Part shown: in pieces, positions 34,063-43,731 of the stretch
Numbering within the stretch: the stretch's first letter is position 1
Layout: each line of letters starts with the position of its first letter
Source: Phaseolus vulgaris
Lineage: Eukaryota > Streptophyta > Magnoliopsida > Fabales > Fabaceae
DNA length: 64,000 nucleotides
Assembly (NCBI RefSeq): GCF_000499845.2
Contig: NC_023749.2
Coordinates: 23,250,878 to 23,314,877 of the forward strand
Direction: 5' to 3'
Translations under genes and position numbers: made by a program
Notes under the pieces: generated by a model
Seen by the model: the letters and a program-made list of their open reading frames with translations, nothing else
Database searches by the model: none
Told to the model about the DNA's origin: nothing

Positions 34063-35576
34063 ACAACATGTTGGGCAAAGGCATGCTCGCTGAACTGAAG
34101 GCGCTCGCCCGAAACCACGGGTTGGCGACAGGTTCTCAAACAGTGCCCAACTCGGTGGTGGAGACAGCCATCGTCCAAGGGCGATCACCACCCAAGGAAC
34201 CTGCCCAACGCAAGAAATTGGTCCTCAAGAGACCTAAAAGGAAAGCCCCTCAGGTGATCCACGAGGAAGAGGAAGAAGATGATGAGGCCACCGAAGAAGG
34301 TTTGGTCTCAAAGAGGAAGAGGGTGGCACCTTCTTCACCGCCTGCTCCACCCCCTCTTCCAACCTCAACACCTCCATCGACGCCTACTCCTCCTCCATCA
34401 TCGCCACCCCCACAGGCTCCTGCCTCACCAGTCCAAGCGGTCCCACTGGCCACTGCGCCACCTGCAGTTGAGGCCCAAGAGCCAAACTTCCTGGAGGACC
34501 CCCCAAGCGCCTCTACACCATATGTGTCAGCTGGAGGGGGTCCCCCTTCAAACGCCTCAGCTGCAGAAGATGCTCCAATCGGGGATGAGGTTGCTCATAC
34601 CTCTCCGATTCTGATCACCGAATCCCCGATTCCGTCGCCACGCCAAGAAGCAACTACTGAAGAACCTGCTAAGGAAGGTGGCGACGAGAACCCACAACAG
34701 GCCCCCACAGCGCCTCTGGTGCCTCTGCAAGCCGCAAACCTCCCCCTTGAGGTCACAAGGATGTGGGAGCCTCTATCTGCCAAGCTGAAGACCATAGCAG
34801 AAGATATCCCGGCGATCATAACCAGAGTTGTGGAGAGCTCAACCAGGAGGCTCCAAGACGACCTCTTCAACCTCAAAACCGAAAACAGCACCATGAGGGT
34901 CGAGGTGGAGAAGTTGTCTTTCAGCCTGACGCTCGCAGAAATCGAACACTCCCGAGTGGAGGATGCAATGAACACCGAGCTCAGGCTGGCGCGCAAGGAG
35001 GCCACTGACCTTCGCCACAAGGTGCATCAACTTGCTCAAGAGAAGGTCGAACTGGAGAGCAAGATTGTGCCTCTTCGCGTCAGGGTGGTTGACCTGGAGG
35101 CTCTCATGAAGGCTGACGCCGTCAAGGTGCAAAAACTAGAGAAAAGGTCAGCCGACCGAGAGACCCTCCTTGGGCAGGTGGAAAAGGCGAGGGACGACGC
35201 CATAGCTGATCTTGCCAACGCCCACGAAGAGAAAGGAAAGGCAGTTGCTGAACTGGCCCAAGCGCAAGCGGAATCCAAGAAGGTTACTGAAGACCTTCTC
35301 CAGGCTCAAGAGACCAACGAACAACTCAAAAAACAGGTTGAAGAGCTGGAGCAACAGAATAAAGAGCTGAAAGAGCAAACTGAAGAGCTCAAGAAGCGGA
35401 TTGAGGAACTTCAGAAGCAAATTGAAGAACTCAAGCTAAACTCTGCTCAAATTCTGGCTGCTGGATTCGAAGCTGCGCGGGAACAATTTGCTTGCCTATT
35501 CCCCGACCTGGATCTCAGCATGGTGTCGTTGAACAATGAAGTGGTGGATGGAAAAGTCGTTCCTGCTGAAGACTAA
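34063..35576 (+). CDS. Element Y antisense gene, exon 2 (NLS, acidic/Pro-rich linker, coiled coil)
   Basis: Open from the splice acceptor to TAA at 35574-35576, about 504 residues. Order: (D)NMLGKGMLAELKALARN, an NLS-like RKKLVLKRPKRKAP, an acidic run (HEEEEEDDEATEE), a second basic patch SKRKRVAP, a long Pro/Ser-rich linker, then about 290 residues of heptad-rich coiled coil with VEELEQQNKELKEQTEELKK, and the C-terminal EVVDGKVVPAED. No lesions in this exon. Layout suggests a nuclear, oligomerising, possibly chromatin- or RNA-associated protein (inference). It is convergent with gag-pol, whose end is 1.5 kb away across the hairpin spacer. As a gene it is broken by the exon 1 frameshift. Confidence 0.8.
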
Positions 35577-36180
35577 TCAACTCTTCTTCATCTGCTACCT
35601 TTGTGCTTTCCCTTGTATTATAACTTGTAACAAACTCTATGTCCCTTCGCATATATGTTCCGAACTGTTATTCACTGCTATCTGTTAATGACAAAGGTTT
35701 ACGTTTTTCCTTTTATAACTTCTTCACTCGCTTCAACTTTCTTTGCTTGTTTAATTTCAAAGAAATGACTTAGGAAAACGGTAGGTACAACCTTTGACTT
35801 AACCGCTTCGGATCACTTCAGCCCTAAGCAACAAACACTTAACAATTCGTAACCTTAAGGCAATTAACCTTATCGTAAAAACATCCTTCAAGCAATGAAT
35901 TGTAACTCAGTTGCTGGCTTAAACACCGCTCCACTCGACCTGCTTCATTAAACAGGTCTTTTAACCTTCCTGCCGCTGTTCGAGCTCTTCCTGATCGCCA
36001 AAGACTCTTGGTAATATCAGCTTCTTTCTAGCCTCATGCTTTGGCCATTGTTTCTTTGTCTGGGGGTAGAAACGCCTTTTGGGATCCTTCTTTACCTCCC
36101 TGAACTTCAGAACAAAAGACCAGTTGGCTAGGCGTTCTCTTCGAACCTACCTTAGCCACCTTCCAAACTTCTTCCACCCT
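35577..36180. other. Spacer after the element Y antisense gene
   Basis: 3-prime flank of the antisense gene, moderately AT-rich. No ORF supported. Possible poly(A) region near 35620-35700, without a clear AATAAA on the plus strand. Confidence 0.4.
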
Positions 36181-36184
36181 CTGC

Positions 36185-36345
36185 ACCATACCTGAACTCG
36201 TTCGAGACGAGAAGGATTTTATCTTGCCTAAGCTCGCATGTAGGCGAGAAGGTCTTTAACTCGCCTGAACTCGCTCATCGGCGAGAAGGTCTTTAACTTG
36301 CCTGAACTCGCTCATCGGCGAGAAGGTCTTTAACTCGCCTCTACA
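36185..36345. repeat. Hairpin repeats of element Y spacer, part 1
   Basis: Repeated units CTCGCTCATCGGCGAG and GAAGGTCTTTAACTCGCCTG: stems CTCGC with GCGAG (for example within 36225-36255, 36260-36290 and 36300-36325). They are the reverse-oriented counterpart of element M's array at 16735-17300. Confidence 0.75.
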
Positions 36346-36531
36346 TTGCCCCAGGGGTTACATCTTCTCGCCCCCAGAAACACGGAGGACTTTTTACTGG
36401 CGCCTCTACATTGCCCCAGGGGTTACATCTTCTCGCCCCCAGAAACACGGAGGACTTTTCACTGGTGCCTCTACATTGCCCCAGGGGTTACATCTTCTCG
36501 CCCCCAGAAACACGGAGGACTTTTCACTCTT
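36337..36531. repeat. Three 65-bp tandem repeats of element Y spacer
   Basis: Units start at 36337, 36402 and 36467, each with CTACATTGCCCCAGGGG and CGCCCCCAGAAACACGGAGG. Nearly identical, so recently expanded. Confidence 0.9.
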
Positions 36532-36605
36532 CCTCGCCTGCACTCGCTCGACGGCGAGGAGGTCTTTATCTTGCCTCAGAACGCGCGAGGGCGTTGAGGT
36601 CTTTC

Positions 36606-36838
36606 ATCTGGTGCCTCCGATCGCCGAAAGACGATGAGGACTTTAAAACTTTAACTGGTGCCTCCAATCGCCGAAAAACGATGAGGACTTAAAAACTTTA
36701 ACTGGTGCCTCCAATCGCCGAAAAACGATGAGGACTTAAAAACTTTAACTGGTGCCTCCAATCGCCGAAAACGATGAGGACTTAAAAACTTTAACTGGTG
36801 CCTCCAATCGCCGAAAAACGATGAGGACTTAAAAACTT
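36606..36838. repeat. Five ~47-bp tandem repeats of element Y spacer
   Basis: Unit contains GGTGCCTCCAATCGCCG and ACGATGAGGACTTAAAAAC. It is the reverse complement type of the 48-bp repeat in element M (16464-16690). Confidence 0.9.
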
Positions 36839-36962
36839 TTTAGAAAGCATGCGATATATCTTTTCTTGCCTTAAATCACGTACAAGCGACAACGTCTTTC
36901 TTCAAAACTTTTGGAAAAAAGCAAACATGCAATCTGAAAACGCCTTATACTTCGAAAACTCT

Positions 36963-37020
36963 TCTTTTATTGGGTGGCCTCATTAAACCCTCCTTAGGGA
37001 AAAAAGAGTGCCCCCTTCAG
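36963..37020 (-). promoter_or_regulatory. Conserved block after the pol stop (element Y)
   Basis: On the minus strand, 60-120 bases after the pol stop: GGGGGCACTC, T-run, CCCTAAGGAGGG, GAGGCCACCCAATAAAAG. Contains AATAAA. Confidence 0.6.
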
Positions 37021-37079
37021 ACTGTTTCATCAGAGACATTGTAATATGACTTTTGTGTTTGTCTTTACTTACAAAGCTC

Positions 37080-40000
37080 TTAACTATAGTACAACTTCAG
37101 GTGCGTGGCGTTCCAGGTGCGAGGAATCGCCCCTCCTTCCAGCGTCTCTAATCGGTAGGCGCCGTTCCCGAGCGCCTCGGTTATTCTGAACGGTCCAGTC
37201 CACTTGGGCGACAGTTTATTCTCCATCTCGTACTGGTAGGCCTTCCTCATCACCAAGTCGCCTTCTCTAAACTGCCTTGGCATCACCTTCGAGTTGTATC
37301 TTCGTTCAACCCTTCTCTTCACGGCTTCAGCCTTCAACCTCGCCTCTTCCCTGACCTCATCCAGTAGATCCAGGTTCAGCCTTCTCTCTTCATTCGAGTC
37401 TTCCTCTACGAAGTTCTGGAATCTCGGCGAGCTCTCCTAGATCTCCACCGGAATCATGGCATCACACCCATAGACCAAGCTGAACGGGGTCTCATGGGTT
37501 CCTGACTGCTTGGTGGTGTGGTACGCCCAGACTATACGGGGCACCTCCTCAGCCCAACTTCCCTTGGCTTTCTCAAGCCTTCTCTTCAAACCTCTCAACA
37601 ACACCCGATTAGCTGACTCCACCTGGCCATTTGTCTGAGGGTGCTCGACGGATGCAAACACTTGTTGAATTCCCACCCCTTCGCAAAGCTTCTTCAACAG
37701 GTGGCTTGCAAACTGCGTCCCATTATCCGACACCAGGCGTTTAGGCACTCCAAACCGGCACACGATGTTCTTCCACACGAAACCTTCGATCTTGTGTGCG
37801 GTGATCTGGGCCACTGGTTCTGCTTCGATCCACTTGGTGAAATATTCAATCGCCACTACCAAGTACTTCATCTGCCTGATCGCCAGCGGGAAAGGTCCCA
37901 GGATGTCGATTCCCCAGGTATGAAATGGCCAAGGGCTATAAATCGACTTCAACTCCTCGGGAGGCGCCTTATGCCAATCGGCGTGCTGCTGGCATTGTTT
38001 ACAACATTGGGCATACTTCTTGCAATCTTCTCTCATAGATGGCCAGTAGTATCCTGCACGGAGAGTTCTCGCGGCCAGAGCTCGACCCCCGACGTGGCTT
38101 CCGCATATACCCTCGTGGAGCTCTGCCATGATCCTCGTGCACTTCTCGCCGTGTACGCATTCCAGGAGTGGGTGAGTGAACCCAAACCTGTACAGATCGC
38201 CATCAATCAATGTGTACTTGCTGGAATTTTTCTTTACCTTCCTAGCTTCTGTCGGATCCAGTGGGAGGAGGCCATCTGCCAGGCACCGCTTGTACTGTGT
38301 TATCCAAGTGTCTGGCTCATGGGTGGCGCAGACCTGCATCACATTCACCTTCTCTCCTCGACATGCTCTAATTCTCGGCGATCTCAGAGTTTCTTGCGTC
38401 AAGGACTTATGGCTTCTCGCTGCTTTCTTCGTCGACTTGCTTATCTGAAGGACCAGGTGATCTGCTACAAATGCCCTTGGCGTCTTCAGAGTTTCTTGAA
38501 TCACCGTCCTCTGCCTACCCCCCTTGCCTGAGCTGGCGAGCTTAGCAAGCAAGTCAGCTCGGGCGTTCTGCTCTCTGGGCACATGTACTACTTCAAAAGA
38601 GGCAAAGGAACTCTTCAATTCATGTACGTACGCCAAGTAAGCCGCCATTTGTGGATCTTTAGCCTGGAACTCGCCTGTTACTTGCCCCGTGACCAATAGC
38701 GAGTCACTCTTAGCCATCAGCACCCTAGCTCCCATCTCCTTGGCCAGCAGAATCCCGGCGATCAGCGCCTCATACTCTGCTTGATTGTTGCTGGCTTTGA
38801 AGGCGAACCTCAGAGATTGCTCGATCAGCACGCCGTTGGGTCCTTCCAATATGACTCCAGCACCGCTGCCCTGCTGGTTCGACGATCCATCCACTGAAAG
38901 TACCCAACGGAAATCGTCTCCTTCAACCCGCGTCGCCTCTGACGAGAGCTCAACCACGAAATCTGCAAAGATTTGCCCCTTGATTGGGCCTCGGGGCTCA
39001 TATTTAATATCAAACTCTGACAACTCTACTGCCCACTTCACCATCCTTCCCGCAACGTCGGGTTTCTTCAAGACCTTCTGGATGGGCAGGTCAGTCATCA
39101 CCAGTATTGTGAAACTATAGAAGTAGTGGCGCAACCTCCTCGCCGAAAACACCACAGCCAGCGCAACCTTCTCCAGGGCCTGATATCTCGTTTCGGGGCC
39201 CTGCAACACCTTGCTCACAAAATAGATAGGCTTCTGAGCCTGATCTTGATCCTGGGCGAGCACCGCACTCACCGCCCTCTCAGTTACAGCAAAATACAAC
39301 CTGAGAGGGATTCCCACCAGCGGTTTGCACAGAACCGGCGGGCTCGCCAGATACTCCTTCAGTTTGACGAAAGCTTCCTCGCACTCTTTCGTCCAAACAA
39401 ACTTATTATTGCGCCGCAGACACTGAAAATAGGGATGCCCCTTTTCTCCGCTAGCTGATACGAAGCGAGATAGGGCTGCCATCCGACCTGTTAGCTGCTG
39501 GACTTCTTTCACCGTAGCCGGGCTCCTCATCGCCAAGATGGCGGCACACTTGTCTGGGTTGGCTTCTATTCCTCTTTCAGTCAAGAGGAAACCCAAAAAC
39601 TTTCCAGCCTCCACGCCGAAAATGCATTTCTCCGGATTGAGCTTTAACTTGAACTTGGCGATCGTCGTGAACAATTCTTCCAAGTCTGCAACGTGCTTGC
39701 TTTTTTCCTGCGAGGTCACGACCATGTCATCGACGTACGCTTGCACGTTCCTTCCCAGCATTGGTGCAAGTACTCGATCCATCAGCCTCTGGTATGTGGC
39801 CCCCGCGTTCTTGAGCCCAAACGGCATCACCTTATAGCAATAGCACGATCTCTCCGTCATGAAGGCTGTCTTCTCTTCATCCATGGGATGCATCTTGATC
39901 TGATTATATCCTGAGAAGGCATCCAGGAAACTCAGCAACTTACACCCTGCAGCACTATCGACCAGGGCATCTATGCTCGGTAAAGGATACGAATCCTTTG

Positions 40001-42518
40001 GGCAAGCTTTGTTCAAGTCGGTGAAGTCGACGCACATGCGCCATTTCCCGTTACTCTTCTTCACCAGCACGACATTTGCCAACCATTCAGGGTACTGGAC
40101 TTCCCTGATGTGGCCTGCAGCGAGGAGTTTCTGTGTTTCGTCCCTGATCGCCTGCCTCCTCTCCTCGTTGAACTTTCTTCTCCTTTGTCGCACCGGTCTC
40201 ACCAAATTGTCCATCGCCAGATGATGGCACAAGAAGTCGGGATCAATCCCGGGCATGTCCGAAGCGGACCATGCGAACGCGTCCAGATGCCGCTCAATCA
40301 CCCTGGCGATCTGGTCCTGGAGCTCGACCTCCAGAGATCTTCCCAGCTTGAAGATCTTTCCCCCGATCTCCTTTTCGAGCCACTGCTCGACAGGTTTTGG
40401 CCTGGATTCTCTGGCGATCACCGCCCTGGCGATTCCCTGCTCCCTTGCTTCCTCAGGGCGATTCCGCGCCTCTTCCTCCTCCAGACCTGCATTCCTCTCC
40501 CCTAGCTCAGCGTCTACCATCTCCACATCTCTTCCGGCGGCCTCCTCTGTCACCGTCGATCTGGGCTTCACACCGGGAGGTGGGGTGGTTGTTACATAAC
40601 TCACTGATCTTTCGTTTTTCAGGCTATTCTCATAGCACCTTTTCGCTTCTTTCTGATCAAACTTGATCGTGATCACCACCCCTTCCATGGATGGCAACTT
40701 TACCTTCATGTGCCGAGTCGACGGAATGGCGCCTATCCTGTTAAGCGTGGGCCTTCCCAACAGGATGTTATATGCTGAAGGAGCGTTTACGATGAGGTAC
40801 TTGATTTTCTCCGTCCTCGACCCAGCCTCATCTGTAAACGTGGTTCTCAGCTCAATGTATCCCCTGACCTCCACCTGGTCACCAGCGAACCCATATAGGC
40901 ACCCTCCATAGGGCCTTAGCTGGTCAAGGGGCAACTCCAGCTGCGTGAAAGTCGGCCAGAACATCACGTCTGCCGAGCTTCCTTGGTCCACCAGAACTCT
41001 GTGGACCTTCCTTCCCGCTGTAACCAACGAAATAACTATGGGGTCGTTGTCATGGGGCACAACGTCCCGAAGATCCTGTTTGGTGAACGTAATGTCCACT
41101 TCCGGCGAGTGATCTTCAAACATGTCCACTGTCATCACCGATCGCGCGTACTTCTTCCTCTGCGACGCGGTGCATCCACCACCCGAGAAGCCCCCTGCAA
41201 TGGTGTGGATCTCCCCGTGGATAGGCATCTCGTGTTGCTGGGCTTCTCCACCTGCTGGCTGGGAACTCGACGCTCCCCCTGTCCTCCTGTCCAGCAGATA
41301 GTCATTTAGGAACCCGCTCTTAACCAGATCGTCGAGCTGATATCCCAAGGACAAACACGAGTCCAAAGTGTGGCCAAAACATTGGTGGAACTCACACCAG
41401 GCATCCGGCTTTGACCCCAGCACCTTGTCGCCCACCTTCTCAGGCGCTTTCAACCTAGCAGATATATTAGGAATGGCGATCAGGTCCGCTAGCCCCATGA
41501 CAAATTTGTGCTTAGGCGGGCGATTGTATTCCCGGCGTGCTGGTTGCTGGCGCCCCTGGCTCCTCCCCTTGTTCCTCCTGTCGTAAGGATGGCGAGTCCT
41601 CTGGTCCTTCCTGGCCGCCGCCGCTGTTTCCAGCACCCTCTGCGGCTGGATCCTGGTCTGGGCGCGTGGCCTGGCGGGAGCCACGCTGACTCTCTTCTCG
41701 GCGACTTCACTCTCGTCGGCGATGTGAGCCACCGCAAGTCGCCTGACTTCAGCAAACGTCGCGGGGTGAGCCCTGATCAAGGCCTCGCAGAATGGTCCTG
41801 GCTGCACGCCCTTCTTGAAGGCATAGACCAGCATTTCTTCATCCTTGGCCGGCGATCTGACCATCTGCGCTCCAAAGCGATTCAGGTAATCTCTGAGGGA
41901 CTCTCCCTGGTACTGCCTTATATCAAACAGATCATAAGACACCCTGGGCGGTGCCTTATTCACGATGTACTGCTCGACAAAGATCTTCGAGAACTGTTGA
42001 AAATTGGTTATGTGGCCGTTAGGCAGGCTCACAAACCACTCCATTGCCGTTCCCTGTAGCGTACTCACGAACATCTTGCAGTAGACGGCGTCTGACCCTC
42101 CCGACAGCATCATCTGCGTATGGAACGTGGTTAGATGAGCCTTTGGATCCTCCACGCCGGTAAAGACAGCCTTAACCGGAACCACGCTCGTGGGAATAGG
42201 CGTGTCAGTAATCGCCTGAACAAAAGGCATTGGGAAAACACGAGGTGGCGTCGACGGCGCCACCTCTTCAGCAGAAGAACGCCCTTGCTGCTCCCGAAGA
42301 GCTTGACGCAGCTCCTCAGTCACCTTGCTGAGCTCCTCGTTCCTGGCGCGAGAGGTGACCAGGTCCTCATGCATTCTCGCCTGCTCTACGCGTGAGGCCT
42401 CCACAGTTGCCTGCAACGAACGCATCATCTCTGCCATCTGCGCCATGGTCATGGCGGCGGCGCCTTCGTCAGCAACGGGCGCAACTGGACTTGAACGATT
42501 GCTTCTCATTTTTCTCAT
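37080..42518 (-). pseudogene. Gag-pol polyprotein of element Y, one nonsense codon
   Basis: One frame from 42518 to the natural stop at 37080-37082, broken only by TAG at 37437-37439 (from CAG, codon 1694). The first 1693 residues: N-terminal coiled coil (25-80), Gag domain (118-260), CHHC knuckle C375-H378-H383-C388, retropepsin with D511-Q-G-S, RT with YVDD at 928-931, a first RNase H (about 1065-1190) whose first Asp is replaced (YFAVTERAV), an archaeal-type RNase H with D1210, E1248, D1272 and D1322, integrase zinc region H1468-H1475-C1506-C1509 and core D1538, D1598, E1634 (D,D35E). The last ~118 codons after the stop encode the integrase C-terminal domain (WTGPFRI). The dual RNase H identifies the Tat lineage. 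It copies and integrates the element when whole (family knowledge). The ATG is 391 bases inside the primer site. Confidence 0.93.
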
Positions 42519-42908
42519 GAACTCAGCGAATCTCGGAATGCAGCGAATGACACTTCAACCACGATCGAATCAGCGATTAATCGGAGAAAACAGTGCGAAA
42601 CTGCGCAAGAAAACTCAAGAACACCGTAAGCCTTCAAAGAAAACCACAACTTCACCAGAAACCACCGCTTCCCCGCGGACAACCAAACGAGCGAAAGAAC
42701 TCGAACTTCCGCCAAACAGATTACGTGTAAACAGCAGGAAACCTCACTCCACTCCACCGATCGAAAAGCCAAACGAGCGGTATAAAACGCGAATTCACCG
42801 AACGAAACTCAAGCAAACAGCGAACGATGGTTGCACCAGCACACAACCACGCAGAAAACTTCGAAAACTTCCAAGAACTCACGCTGTGGATGGGAGCAAG
42901 TTTTACAC

Positions 42909-42927
42909 GGCCCCACGGTGGGCGCCT
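42909..42927 (-). other. Primer-binding site of element Y
   Basis: Minus strand AGGCGCCCACCGTGGGGCC, two bases inside the LTR edge. The first base differs from the TGG expected from a tRNA CCA end and from elements B and Q. Confidence 0.8.
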
Positions 42928-42929
42928 GA

Positions 42930-43726
42930 TGATCCTGCCTGTTGACCGGAACGCTGGAAACTGCCTCGTCAAAGGATCGACGTGCGCACCGCTTCGAACC
43001 TCCGTTCCTTTTCGAGATCCACCTCAAGAACCTGCAAAGAAACAGAGCGGCGCCGCTGCGGCCGATCGCACTCCAACGCTCAAGTCAGTGACCGAATCAC
43101 CAAATACTAAGAGAACAAGAACCGTGCAAATCCTCTCTCACAGTCAGCTCTACAACTCGCAAGCGTAAAGAGTATAAACTGAACGTGCGTACCTCAGAAA
43201 GTTTGTTGAGAACTCTTATATACCTGGTTGTTTTCTCTCTCCTGGCAGTTACAGACCTGGACACGTGGCTTGCATCCAGTCGTACACGTGCCATCATCTG
43301 GAGCCTCCTTGACTTGGCGCTGCTTCTATTCTCATTTTGGCTAAGTTACTTATGCATGGTACTGCCCGGTGCATAGCTAACTTGGGAGTGCGATCTCTAC
43401 TGGAATTGGCGAGTTAGGGTGTCCTCATACACCTTCCCTGTGGTCTCGCCGGCTGCCTTCATAATCTGCTTCTCCTTCATCTTCGGCGATGTGCTTTCTC
43501 TGGCGATCTCCAACCGCTTGGTCGCCCGAGTTCACATCTGGCGACTTCATCTTTAACCCGGTGATCGCCTATTCTGATATGCTGGAGATCGGAACACGCC
43601 AACTTAATAACTGGCGGCTTCACGAACCCCCCGACTTCCTTCCCTTCTGCCAGCCTGGCGCCTTGCCAACACGCCTATACTGTAGCAGGATGCCACGTCA
43701 TCACTCCCGACTACCAGGGCGGTACA
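42930..43726 (-). repeat. 5-prime LTR of element Y (797 bp)
   Basis: Same length and ends as 31547-32343, with three transitions. TATATAAG on the minus strand at 43215-43222 would be the promoter that drives gag-pol. Confidence 0.95.
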
Positions 43727-43731
43727 TCTTC
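43727..43731. repeat. Right target-site duplication of element Y
   Basis: TCTTC, matching 31542-31546. Confidence 0.92.

Larger units (their letters stand above)
31547..43726 (-). mobile_element. Element Y: complete young Tat-lineage Ty3/gypsy retrotransposon
   Basis: 12,180 bp, bounded by two 797-bp LTRs and by TCTTC target duplications at 31542-31546 and 43727-43731. The LTRs are equal in length and differ at three sites only (31627/43010, 32027/43410, 32233/43616), all transitions, so 0.38 percent. Gag-pol reads on the minus strand (primer site at the right, polypurine tract at the left), and a two-exon antisense gene reads on the plus strand. Each gene has one lesion: a nonsense in pol at 37437-37439 and a frameshift in the antisense gene near 33438. 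At an assumed 1.3e-8 substitutions per site per year the LTR difference gives about 0.15 million years. The insertion is about 1.9 kb downstream of the ENODL gene. Confidence 0.95.

Noticed and set aside
37437..37439. Programmed readthrough stop in pol of element Y
   Set aside because: The site lies in the integrase, elements B and L have Gln or an equivalent sense codon there, and the following bases do not resemble known readthrough contexts; a simple CAG-to-TAG change is enough.
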